A stretch of 45,086 bases of DNA from positions 1-45,086 of the IMG/VR virus record IMGVR_UViG_3300033151_000103; one strand, written 5' to 3'. This document shows positions 25,507-31,884 of the stretch, in pieces. Every line of letters starts with the position of its first letter. Position 1 is the first letter of the stretch. The stretch comes from a virus. The notes under the pieces were generated by a model, which was not told the DNA's origin, did no database searches, and worked only from the letters and a program-made list of their open reading frames with translations. The translations under genes were made by a program, and so were the position numbers.

Positions 25507-27157
25507 CATGAGCTGGTGGTTAGAGAACATTACAGAAGAGCAGTACATTGATGTCTATAGTGGCACTGCTGCCATGGGCATCATTCACTTGTTTCAAAAC
25601 GAGCCTACTTGCGACCTTGACTACTTTGAGAACTACTTCCCGTCCAAACTATTTAGATTGAACGCAGGTATCTATACCATCTCAACTAAGCAAGGTAAAC
25701 TAATTCAGTTTGAAATGAAGTACGCTCAGCACGTTACCTACGCAGCATCACTACGACATCCTAGGATCCTAGTGTTGAAATCCAGACAGCAAGGTATCTC
25801 CACCATGTGGCTTCTTAGCTACATTGATGATGCACTGACTATGGAGAATATGTTTATAGGTCTGATGTCTCAGGGTAAGGCAGAGTCAAAGACACTCTTT
25901 GAGCGTGTTACTACTGCACTAGAGGGCCTACCTGGCAAGGTGGTTGAGTTCCTTGATGTATTTGTAGTTAAGGACAACTCAGAAGCGATCTCATTCACTA
26001 ACAAGTCAATGATGTACATTCAAACCTCGTTCCGCTCCGGTACGCTTCAACGCCTTCACATCTCAGAGATGGGTAAGATCGCTGCCAAGTATCCCGAGAA
26101 AGCACGTGAGACTAAGGCAGGTAGTTTGCAAGCGATCGCTCCAGGCAACACTGTTGTAATTGAGTCAACTGCTGAGGGACGCAAGAATATGTTCTACCAG
26201 ATGTGGTATGACGCAGAAGGCTTCATAGGTCAGCGCACACCACTTGACTTCTTACCTGTCTTCCTGTCTTGGGTGCATGACCCTGACTGTGTTATCAACA
26301 TCCCACAAGAGATGACTCCCACGGGTGAGGAGTACTTCATCAAGTGTGAGCGTGGTGTGCAGAAGATGATCAAGGACCCTACCTTCACACTACGTGACGA
26401 CCAGAAGTGGTGGTGGCTCGCCAAGTACCGTGAGCTAGCAGAACCGGACGGTAGCAACTTAATATTCCAAGAGTACCCAGCCACACCAGAGGAAGCCTTT
26501 GCAGCCGTACGGGACGGTGCTTACTACGCCCGACTATACAAAGAACATATTGCAGACGGTGACCGTGAGCGCCCGGGTCTCTACGACCCAGCACTACCAG
26601 TGTTCGCAGCCTGTGACTTGGGTAGGAACGATATGTGGGTAACTATTTACTTCCAAGTATTCCACAACCTTAAAGGCGACCTTGAGTTCCGCATCATCGG
26701 AGAGTACCATAACTTTGGCGCTGACATCGCTCACTATGTTAACGAAGCTAGAAGCCGCCCATATAAAATCCACAAATGGTTCTTACCTCATGACGCCGCA
26801 GTAACTGACCTGTCCGCTGACAAATCCCGAGAAGACATCTTCAGGCTGAATGGCTGCAAAACCAAAGTACTAAAGAGGGCAACCTCACGAGAGAACGACA
26901 TTGAGGTAGTGCGCCGAGCCATCCCCAACATGTACATCGACCCGGTAGCGGCTTCCTACATAGTGGACGCTTTCTACAACTATAGCAAGAAGTGGTCCGA
27001 AACACTGGGCGCCTGGAGCAATGAGCACCTTCACGATGAGTGGTCCAACCCGGCAGACGCAATTCGATACATGGTCATGTCCAGACTAGGTAATGCAGCG
27101 TTGGGTGGTGAGAAGAAGCGTAAGCGCCGTAAGCGTGGAGGTAGTGTAGCTGTGTAG
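25496..27157 (+). CDS. Terminase large subunit (ATPase-nuclease)
   Basis: 553 residues. ATPase domain: a Walker A-like LKSRQQGIST at ~98-107, then a B-like hydrophobic strand LQRLHISEMGK. Nuclease domain: CDLGRNDMWV near residue 375, with further Asp in HDAAVTDLSAD and DEWSNPADAIRY. The last ~12 residues are strongly basic (KKRKRRKRGG). This is the packaging motor that cuts and translocates DNA. ATG 25496 overlaps the small subunit gene; ATG 25508 is an alternative start with an equally weak ribosome site. The second half is visibly richer in G+C (two 60-base samples near 26900 are ~52%) than the rest of the genome. Confidence 0.9.
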   Translation: MVSNMSWWLENITEEQYIDVYSGTAAMGIIHLFQNEPTCDLDYFENYFPSKLFRLNAGIYTISTKQGKLIQFEMKYAQHVTYAASLRHPRILVLKSRQQGISTMWLLSYIDDALTMENMFIGLMSQGKAESKTLFERVTTALEGLPGKVVEFLDVFVVKDNSEAISFTNKSMMYIQTSFRSGTLQRLHISEMGKIAAKYPEKARETKAGSLQAIAPGNTVVIESTAEGRKNMFYQMWYDAEGFIGQRTPLDFLPVFLSWVHDPDCVINIPQEMTPTGEEYFIKCERGVQKMIKDPTFTLRDDQKWWWLAKYRELAEPDGSNLIFQEYPATPEEAFAAVRDGAYYARLYKEHIADGDRERPGLYDPALPVFAACDLGRNDMWVTIYFQVFHNLKGDLEFRIIGEYHNFGADIAHYVNEARSRPYKIHKWFLPHDAAVTDLSADKSREDIFRLNGCKTKVLKRATSRENDIEVVRRAIPNMYIDPVAASYIVDAFYNYSKKWSETLGAWSNEHLHDEWSNPADAIRYMVMSRLGNAALGGEKKRKRRKRGGSVAV

Positions 27158-27235
27158 CTGTGTAGTAAGCCTTTTAATATTATATAATATGAAACTGGTT
27201 TGCCGGGAGGCTTCTGTAATAAGTGTTATAAGCTT

Positions 27236-27315
27236 GGCTAAGTTTTGCTGGTTAAGGCAGGCATGGCTAAGTTATGCTGGTTAAGGCAGGCATGGCTAAG
27301 TTATGCTGGTTAAGG
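27236..27315. repeat. 29-bp tandem repeat, 2.8 copies, each with a TTAAGG box
   Basis: Units begin at 27236, 27265 and 27294 (each GGCTAAGTT[T/A]TGCTGG then TTAAGG; third partial). One base differs between the first and second units. TTAAGG boxes fall at 27252, 27281, 27310 and, just beyond, 27321. The unit contains the same hexamer as the phage promoters. Confidence 0.9.
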
Positions 27316-27335
27316 TTCCTTTAAGGTTCTAAAAT
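27310..27335 (+). promoter_or_regulatory. TTAAGG box pair without the usual -10
   Basis: TTAAGG at 27310-27315 and 27321-27326, the exact 11-bp period of the promoters, but no TATAAT-like hexamer at the 9-bp spacing (AGCCAG lies there). TAAAAT sits only 3 bp downstream. May be a non-promoter binding site or a degenerate promoter. Confidence 0.5.
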
Positions 27336-27353
27336 AGCCAGCGCTTGCTTAGA

Positions 27354-27402
27354 CCCCCCATTCTAAATTTTTATGACCCCACCCCCCCTCTCCCACCCCC
27401 CC
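27354..27402 (-). other. G-quadruplex-prone tract on the minus strand
   Basis: Plus-strand C runs: 6 (27354-27359), 4 (27377-27380), 7 (27382-27388), 3 (27392-27394), 7 (27396-27402). The minus strand therefore has four G-runs separated by 1-3 bases between 27402 and 27377, a classic quadruplex pattern in an otherwise AT-rich region. Confidence 0.75.
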
Positions 27403-27512
27403 ATGAGCTCACTTTTTTTAAATCATAAACAATTTCAAATGTCAACCATTGCACCACCAACTTGATACCAGTGTGAGCTATTGTAACACACATCATACAC
27501 ACGGTCAAAGCT

Positions 27513-27583
27513 CAACGCTATGACATTACAATGTCACGGCCATATCATGACATGGACCACACCAAGCTCATGTCATAGCGTTG
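27513..27583. repeat. 14-bp perfect inverted repeat with nested palindromes
   Basis: CAACGCTATGACAT (27513-27526) and its exact reverse complement (27570-27583), separated by 43 bp. Nested within is TGACATT-AC-AATGTCA (27521-27536), and further TGTCA/TGACA motifs lie in the loop. A candidate origin or operator structure. Confidence 0.8.
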
Positions 27584-27629
27584 ATATGTGTCATTATGTA
27601 ACACATTGTATAAGTGACACATTGAATGG

Positions 27630-27657
27630 TTGACATATACCAAGCGCTTATGATATT
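27630..27657 (+). promoter_or_regulatory. Putative sigma70 promoter (weaker)
   Basis: TTGACA 27630-27635, 16-bp spacer, GATATT 27652-27657. The -35 sits in the same AATGGTTGACAT context as the two stronger promoters downstream. Confidence 0.45.
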
Positions 27658-27702
27658 TATATACATATACACATCAATAGTGAGGGTTGTGAAAGCTTTT
27701 AC

Positions 27703-27736
27703 AATTCATTGGCCCAATGGTTGACATTGTTACAAT
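27703..27736 (+). repeat. 34-bp direct repeat, copy 1, with dyad operator
   Basis: AATTCATTG, three variable bases, then a 22-bp block CAATGGTTGACATTG...ACAAT identical to copy 2 (27841-27874). CATTG-N3-CAATG forms a dyad just upstream of the -35. Confidence 0.85.
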
Positions 27737-27749
27737 AATGCATTATAAT
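27721..27749 (+). promoter_or_regulatory. Consensus sigma70 early promoter 1
   Basis: TTGACA (27721-27726), exactly 17 bp, TATAAT (27744-27749): perfect match to the bacterial consensus at both hexamers. Reads right towards the small early genes. Confidence 0.82.
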
Positions 27750-27840
27750 GTGTGTATCGTTTGTCAATATGTATTGATTAACGCGTTCATTCATTCGTGA
27801 CTTGTACCCGCATTATAATGTGTTATAACAACACATTTGA

Positions 27841-27874
27841 AATTCATTGTTTCAATGGTTGACATTGTTACAAT
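27841..27874 (+). repeat. 34-bp direct repeat, copy 2, with dyad operator
   Basis: Second copy of the 27703-27736 element, 138 bp downstream, with only the central three bases differing. Confidence 0.85.
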
Positions 27875-27887
27875 GTTATGTTACAAT
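27859..27887 (+). promoter_or_regulatory. Consensus-like sigma70 early promoter 2
   Basis: TTGACA (27859-27864), 17 bp, TACAAT (27882-27887), with TG one base upstream of the -10. The -35 lies in the second copy of the 34-bp repeat. Confidence 0.75.
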
Positions 27888-27917
27888 TATGTCACGAAAC
27901 AAACACTTGGTCCGCTT

Positions 27918-27938
27918 CACATTGTGCATAACAATGTG
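27918..27938. repeat. 8-bp perfect hairpin, 5-base loop
   Basis: CACATTGT-GCATA-ACAATGTG. Lies downstream of promoter 2, so it could fold in the early leader RNA or in single-stranded DNA. No T-run follows, so it is not an intrinsic terminator. Confidence 0.65.
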
Positions 27939-27975
27939 TCGCCACGATACGCAAAATTTAACAAAATGCGTGACA

Positions 27976-27995
27976 CTTAGCAGTGTACTGCTGAG
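27976..27995. repeat. 9-bp near-perfect hairpin followed by an A-rich run
   Basis: CTTAGCAGT-GT-ACTGCTGAG, one wobble pair, then GGAAAAAATTTATTAA. An extrudable hairpin next to an AT-rich stretch; compatible with an origin or RNA leader element. Confidence 0.55.
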
Positions 27996-28169
27996 GAAAA
28001 AATTTATTAACGTTCATTGAAATTATACTGTCCCTACGTGTTATGTGCTCACATACAATGAGAGCATAGCCCAGCACCCCTAAGCAAAATGAAAAGTTGG
28101 GGGCTGATTACTCACATATAAATAACTGTGTACTCCTCGGAGTGCAAATAATTTATATAAGGAAATACT

Positions 28170-28466
28170 ATGAGAGACTATCAAATAGTAAGTGCAGAAT
28201 ACTACAAGGCCGTCCGGGATTTTACGGATACATACACTGTTATATCAAAAAACTTTGACGAGGACAAAGCCTATGAACTGAACTGTACAGTCCGGGACAA
28301 CTTCCTTCGATTACTCAATGTCATTATGGACACGAACTTTTTCTTTGACGAGTGCTTCCATGAAACATTTGAGTCCGAATTTGAGTTGGGACTAACTAAG
28401 GACTTTCGTGGCGTTTGGAATGCAGTACGGGTTTATGAAATGATGAAAAATAGAGGTGCCAAATAA
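28170..28466 (+). CDS. Early hypothetical protein, 98 aa
   Basis: ATG 28170 with ATAAGGAAATACT upstream. It is an acidic, Phe- and Tyr-rich, probably helical protein (EYYKAVRDFTDTYTVIS; TNFFFDECFHETFESEFELG). No membrane segment. First gene after the consensus promoters, so it is probably made immediately on infection. Small acidic early proteins are frequently host-takeover or anti-defence factors, but nothing in the sequence proves this. Stop overlaps the next ATG (TAATG). Confidence 0.68.
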   Translation: MRDYQIVSAEYYKAVRDFTDTYTVISKNFDEDKAYELNCTVRDNFLRLLNVIMDTNFFFDECFHETFESEFELGLTKDFRGVWNAVRVYEMMKNRGAK

Positions 28467-28567
28467 TGACTTTTACAGACTTTGCCCTCGGCTTACTAAC
28501 GCTACTTATCATCATCGCTGTCTTTGCACCTCGGGTGTATCAATCATTACTATCATACACATTTTAG
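28466..28567 (+). CDS. 33-aa single-span membrane peptide
   Basis: ATG 28466, coupled to the previous stop. Residues ~7-21 (ALGLLTLLIIIAVFA) form one transmembrane helix with a short polar N-terminus and a C-terminal tail PRVYQSLLSYTF. Small hydrophobic early peptides like this can alter the host membrane. It is also a possible holin-like pore, but its early location argues against lysis. Confidence 0.55.
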   Translation: MTFTDFALGLLTLLIIIAVFAPRVYQSLLSYTF

Positions 28568-28576
28568 GAGGTCACT

Positions 28577-28744
28577 ATGATTAGCAAAACTACAATACAA
28601 AATACTGAAACAAGTATAGTACTCACACGACTATTGGGTACTAAGATGGTGAAGATATCTTTCGCTAAGGATGCTCGTGCAAATGATGTCATCCCATATT
28701 TCAATATGTCTGATGAGGAATTTGTGAAATATTGTGACCGATAA
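28577..28744 (+). CDS. Early hypothetical protein, 55 aa
   Basis: ATG 28577 with an excellent TAGGAGGTC ribosome site. The protein starts MISKTTIQNTETSIVLTRLL, includes a basic patch GTKMVKISFAKDAR and ends in an acidic helix NMSDEEFVKYCDR. No family recognised. It was missed in length-limited ORF calling but the ribosome site is strong. Confidence 0.65.
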   Translation: MISKTTIQNTETSIVLTRLLGTKMVKISFAKDARANDVIPYFNMSDEEFVKYCDR

Positions 28745-28760
28745 TATCTGGGACACATCT

Positions 28761-28792
28761 TTAAGGTGTGTCTAAGGATGTTATTGTATAAT
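28761..28792 (+). promoter_or_regulatory. TTAAGG-box promoter
   Basis: TTAAGG (28761-28766), CTAAGG (28772-28777), 9 bp, TATAAT (28787-28792). Same 11-bp period and 9-bp spacing as the others; here TG abuts the -10 instead of lying one base upstream. Drives the 185-aa gene. Confidence 0.74.
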
Positions 28793-28826
28793 TATACAGT
28801 AACACACAAAACAAAAGGAGACTTAA

Positions 28827-29384
28827 ATGTCTGAAATTCAAATCAAAAAAACAATGGTCGCTCCACTTGCCTTCCTTACGGGAAAACTTAACAAAGAACA
28901 AATTGCCGCTTTTACTGAGCAATTCTGTATCCCTGCTGCTGGAACAACTGGTGAGAGCAAACCACGTGAGATTGTTAAACTTCTTAACAAGACAGGTGAG
29001 ATGATTGGACGTAGATGTTCTATCACTAAGAAGTGGTTAGATGCTAGTGAGTTCTTCAAAGACGGTTCAATGTCAAAATCTGCTGACAAGGTGAAAGCGA
29101 AATACTACACTGAGTCAAAAGCAATGGAAAAGAAAGCACTTGCTGTTCTTGATGAGGCCCGTGAGTTGACTGATCCAAAAGCGAAACTTGCTAAGTTTGA
29201 AGAGTATGACAAAGCAATGGAAAATGCTAAAGCGACTCGCCTAAAAGACATCACTAAAGAAGTGAAGTTTGATGAAGGTACTAAAACCTTTGATACTATT
29301 GAAGCACTTGCTGCTAGTATGAAAGTTCAGGTCATCACTGAGAAGCCTAAGGCAGAAGAGCCTAAAGCGGAAACAGTCGCCTAA
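28827..29384 (+). CDS. Abundant-type phage hypothetical protein, 185 aa
   Basis: ATG 28827 with AAAGGAG upstream and its own promoter. Sequence: basic Lys-rich domain with LLNKTGEMIGRRCSITKKWLD (like a small zinc-free DNA-binding fold), then long charged helices (AMEKKALAVLDEARELTDPKAKLAKFEEYDKAM), and a Lys/Glu/Pro tail. Monocistronic with a strong ribosome site, so it is likely highly expressed. It may bind nucleic acid. No family recognised. Confidence 0.7.
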   Translation: MSEIQIKKTMVAPLAFLTGKLNKEQIAAFTEQFCIPAAGTTGESKPREIVKLLNKTGEMIGRRCSITKKWLDASEFFKDGSMSKSADKVKAKYYTESKAMEKKALAVLDEARELTDPKAKLAKFEEYDKAMENAKATRLKDITKEVKFDEGTKTFDTIEALAASMKVQVITEKPKAEEPKAETVA

Positions 29385-29702
29385 CTATCCTTGGGAATGT
29401 ACTTTGTGTGCATTTCCACCCATCCCAACCTATTATGTCATAATTATGTGTTCAATTGTATAATTATATGACCCCTATGTTCATACAGATATATATTATA
29501 GCAATGTTAAAACGCTTATCTCTATCAAGGTGACCCCCTATAATTATATAATAAGTGTAATTATATTTGTTATCTTGAAGAATAAAATTTGAAACTGTTC
29601 CCACAAGCAAAAATTATATAATTCAATCCAATGAATACATAATTATGACATAACAAAGTGTTCCCGCCTGACCATGGTCATGTGGGACAACAAGGACCCC
29701 CT
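29385..29702. other. AT-rich non-coding spacer with palindromes
   Basis: No gene seen. It holds the 17-bp inverted repeat described separately and a 12-bp palindrome TGACCATGGTCA (29669-29680) just before the metallopeptidase start. No TTAAGG promoter was found in it. Confidence 0.6.
29433..29653. repeat. 17-bp perfect inverted repeat bracketing an AT-rich spacer
   Basis: TTATGTCATAATTATGT (29433-29449) and its exact reverse complement (29637-29653), 187 bp apart, enclosing many ATAATTATAT-like tracts. Intergenic and very AT-rich: a candidate second origin, or operator DNA for the metallopeptidase operon. Confidence 0.75.
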
Positions 29703-30116
29703 ATGTTAAAACAACTAAACGTACCAATCATATCTCAGGCATTAAAACACCTACGCAACCATAAACAGTTCACCCACATCCCAGGCGTGAATATTATCAC
29801 AATGTCACTAGGCAAAAGAAGTATGGGTAGATACCGACAAGCTACCAGCACTATCTACATAGACCCATCACATCATAGTAACTCAGTGGAATACATTGAT
29901 ACGCTACTGCACGAGTTGGCACATCACGCTATTGCTTTCTTTGATGAGGATAATGATTGCAAGTCAAGATCCCACGGGAGTCAGTGGAAGGCGGTGGCAC
30001 GCTACTTAGGTGCTCATCATATGGCGACACACAACTTGGGCGAGCAGCAGAAGGCGATAGTGCCTGAGTATCTAGAGCAAGCACACAAGGAGTTTTTATA
30101 TGACGAAAGCATTTAA
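29703..30116 (+). CDS. SprT-like zinc metallopeptidase
   Basis: 137 residues from ATG 29703, chosen for AAGGAC upstream instead of the GTG at 29658. Motif HELAHH (HExxH) near residue 77 gives the zinc ligands and catalytic Glu, with a downstream HGSQWKAVARYLGA that supplies the third His as in SprT/Spartan-type proteases. Many phages carry stand-alone SprT domains; possible roles are removal of DNA-protein crosslinks or cleavage of host proteins. It heads a run of overlapping small genes. It is not an endolysin by this motif set. Confidence 0.75.
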   Translation: MLKQLNVPIISQALKHLRNHKQFTHIPGVNIITMSLGKRSMGRYRQATSTIYIDPSHHSNSVEYIDTLLHELAHHAIAFFDEDNDCKSRSHGSQWKAVARYLGAHHMATHNLGEQQKAIVPEYLEQAHKEFLYDESI

Positions 30117-30279
30117 CACAATAGTCAACACACTTGATAGTAGCATTAGTAATGCAATAGACAAGATGGAGGAGCAGTCACAACTACATGAGACGGATCT
30201 AACAGATGAGGAATTTGAGATACTCAAAGACTATATAGACACACTAGAAGGGATACGAGGTGAAATCAACCAAGATTAA
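30100..30279 (+). CDS. Hypothetical acidic protein, 59 aa
   Basis: ATG 30100 follows a strong AAGGAG. The translation (MTKAFNTIVNTLDSSISNAI...) is two acidic amphipathic helices ending GIRGEINQD. It overlaps the metallopeptidase end by 17 bp and the next GTG start by 20 bp. Too short for standard ORF lists, but the ribosome site and packing support it. No family recognised. Confidence 0.65.
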   Translation: MTKAFNTIVNTLDSSISNAIDKMEEQSQLHETDLTDEEFEILKDYIDTLEGIRGEINQD

Positions 30280-30517
30280 TAAGTTGTTGACTCAGATTAT
30301 ACGTGAGTTGGAGTTGACAACAGACGAGAGGGAAATAGAAAGAGTTAAGGATATGCTTGACTACCTTGAGGCAGTACAACTACTGTCAATGGGAGTTGAG
30401 TTGTCAGTATTAATGGAGGTGAAGTTACTTCAGGGGCTCCCAGTCCTTAAGGCACAGCTTCAGACATACATCACACTGCATAATGCAGTTGAGAAAGTAA
30501 AGGAACAATATGCATAG
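30260..30517 (+). CDS. Hypothetical helical protein, 85 aa
   Basis: GTG start at 30260 with GGGA 6 bp upstream. Helical, Leu-rich, charged (IIRELELTTDEREIERVKDML; VLMEVKLLQGLPVLKAQLQT), likely a coiled coil. It overlaps genes on both sides. No family recognised; probably a small accessory protein of the middle operon. Confidence 0.6.
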   Translation: MKSTKINKLLTQIIRELELTTDEREIERVKDMLDYLEAVQLLSMGVELSVLMEVKLLQGLPVLKAQLQTYITLHNAVEKVKEQYA

Positions 30518-31004
30518 ATTAATTAAAGTAGCACACCCGGAACAAGACGAGTTTATTTGGACAGAGATTTGTAATGAGTTAGATACACAGCCACTTGACT
30601 ACATCCTAGACGATGATAACAAGTTGATAATCTTTGAGGGCGAGTTTCCAATCCTGTTGGAGTTAAACCCTGACTTCACTACTGAACCACTCACCACGAA
30701 AGCACACAAGATGCAGGCAGGGTTAGAGGAGTTTAAGGCACTCAACTTAAAGGTGCCAGCACTGCTCACTATCAATGCGTACCTGAAAGAGATAGAAACC
30801 GACATCTCCAATTTGACGCCTGTCAAAGACATACTACATAAGTATAGTATCCCAGTGCAGGAGCAGTCATTCACTAGTGTTTGGTTCACGGCCACGGGAG
30901 TTAAGTACAGCGAGATTCCTAGGAAGACTAAGTTGGAAGCAAATCTTAGAAAGAAAGGGTATACCACGCAGGCAATCAAAGACATCATGGAGTGTGCAGA
31001 GTAA
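30510..31004 (+). CDS. Hypothetical protein, 164 aa
   Basis: ATG 30510 overlaps the previous stop. Mixed alpha/beta: N-terminal beta-rich part (KVAHPEQDEFIWTEICNELD; LIIFEGEFPILLELN) and a C-terminal helical basic region (KTKLEANLRKKGYTTQAIKDIM) that resembles a small helix-turn-helix. No recognised family. It is coupled by TAATG to the following 206-aa gene. Confidence 0.62.
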   Translation: MHRLIKVAHPEQDEFIWTEICNELDTQPLDYILDDDNKLIIFEGEFPILLELNPDFTTEPLTTKAHKMQAGLEEFKALNLKVPALLTINAYLKEIETDISNLTPVKDILHKYSIPVQEQSFTSVWFTATGVKYSEIPRKTKLEANLRKKGYTTQAIKDIMECAE

Positions 31005-31624
31005 TGAAAACGAAGGATATGTTAGAAGGACAGATTTATACTCGTCCGGAATGGGAAGGTCAGGACTTAGCAGTTCAGGTCATAGACGATGTGCTCTATT
31101 ATGTGTATTCAGATAAGGATGCAATGAGAGTAGGTAGACAAAGTGGCATACATAGTCACACAAATTTCCACATAGTGGGAGCAAAAAAGGTAAAGACAAT
31201 GAGAACAAATAAAGACGTAAACTTCATAGGTGGACAATACAAAGTAGTTAAGGTATGTTATCTTGATAGTCCACTAAGCGAGTACAACTTTAAGGTTGAT
31301 GTGGACACAGAGGTTGAGAAAGATAACCTGCTAGTTGTTGAGTCAACAAATGGGTATGGTTTGGTTACAGTAGTTGAGGTACTAGCGAACAACATTGACA
31401 ATGCAGAAGAAGTGAACAAAGCGACTGCATGGGTAGTGAGTAAGGTAGACATCACAAGACAAGAAGCACGTAAGGAAGCGACTCGTCAACGTGCATACAT
31501 TATTAAACAACTTGAGGAGCGAAAGAAAGCAGTTGAAAGCGTCAATATGTATGCTCTCCTAGCAGAAGCAGATCCTGAGGCAAAGAAGCTACTTGCAGAT
31601 TTGAAAAAGATTGACCTTCCTTAA
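31004..31624 (+). CDS. Phage hypothetical protein, beta-barrel plus helical tail, 206 aa
   Basis: ATG 31004 couples to the previous stop. The middle (YKVVKVCYLDSPLSEYNFKV... DNLLVVESTNGYGLVTVVEV) follows the pattern of phage proteins with a small OB/SH3-like domain, and the C-terminus is a long charged helix (EERKKAVESVNMYALLAEA, DPEAKKLLADLKKI) common in the same protein group. The role is unknown. The next TTAAGG promoter overlaps its stop codon. Confidence 0.65.
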   Translation: MKTKDMLEGQIYTRPEWEGQDLAVQVIDDVLYYVYSDKDAMRVGRQSGIHSHTNFHIVGAKKVKTMRTNKDVNFIGGQYKVVKVCYLDSPLSEYNFKVDVDTEVEKDNLLVVESTNGYGLVTVVEVLANNIDNAEEVNKATAWVVSKVDITRQEARKEATRQRAYIIKQLEERKKAVESVNMYALLAEADPEAKKLLADLKKIDLP

Positions 31625-31652
31625 GGTGCCTTTAAGGTTGTTATGTTATAAT
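31621..31652 (+). promoter_or_regulatory. TTAAGG-box promoter for replication genes
   Basis: TTAAGG (31621-31626), TTAAGG (31632-31637), 9 bp, TATAAT (31647-31652) with TG one base upstream. Overlaps the stop of the preceding gene and reads into the primase-helicase operon. Confidence 0.82.
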
Positions 31653-31679
31653 TACATTTAAAATAATAAAAGGAACAAA

Positions 31680-31883
31680 ATGAGAGAAGAATATATAAAG
31701 TGGTATGAGTCGCTAATAACTGAGAGAGATCCACGCTACTATCACAACCTGCTCAAGTACTCAGCATTAGTTATGGAGGATCTTGAGACACTGAAGCAAC
31801 ACGTAGTTGCCAAACGTATCAACCTCCCACCTGCAACACTTAGCACATTCAAACCTATCCTCACTGCTTATAACGAGGTGTAG
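31680..31883 (+). CDS. Small helical protein before primase, 67 aa
   Basis: ATG 31680 with AAAGGAAC upstream. Tyr- and Leu-rich helical sequence (EEYIKWYESLITERDPRYYH; YSALVMEDLETLKQHVVA). It ends 1 bp before the primase-helicase start, so the two are probably translationally coupled and may work together. No family recognised. Confidence 0.65.
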   Translation: MREEYIKWYESLITERDPRYYHNLLKYSALVMEDLETLKQHVVAKRINLPPATLSTFKPILTAYNEV

Positions 31884-31884
31884 T

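Larger units (their letters stand above)
27158..28169. other. 1-kb non-coding control region
   Basis: No convincing gene was found here. Besides the itemised repeats and promoters it holds a further TATAAT in a CATTATAATG palindrome at 27811-27820 (the same palindrome as 27741-27750), many TGACA/TGTCA motifs, an interrupted hairpin CAGC-a-CCCC...GGGG-GCTG (28072-28106) and a short ACTCC-TC-GGAGT hairpin shortly before the 98-aa gene. The combination suggests the replication origin and early transcription start of the phage. It lies between the packaging genes and the early genes. Confidence 0.6.

Noticed and set aside
27236-27315. CRISPR-like array
   Set aside because: The 29-bp units are directly tandem with no unique spacers.
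28072-28106. preQ1 riboswitch, given the preQ1 genes
   Set aside because: An interrupted hairpin with CACCC-like bases is present, but the class I pseudoknot tail and spacing are missing, and it is not upstream of queF.
29703-30116. Endolysin (HExxH peptidase)
   Set aside because: Sequence pattern is SprT/Spartan-like, not a peptidoglycan peptidase, and it is in the early/middle region.
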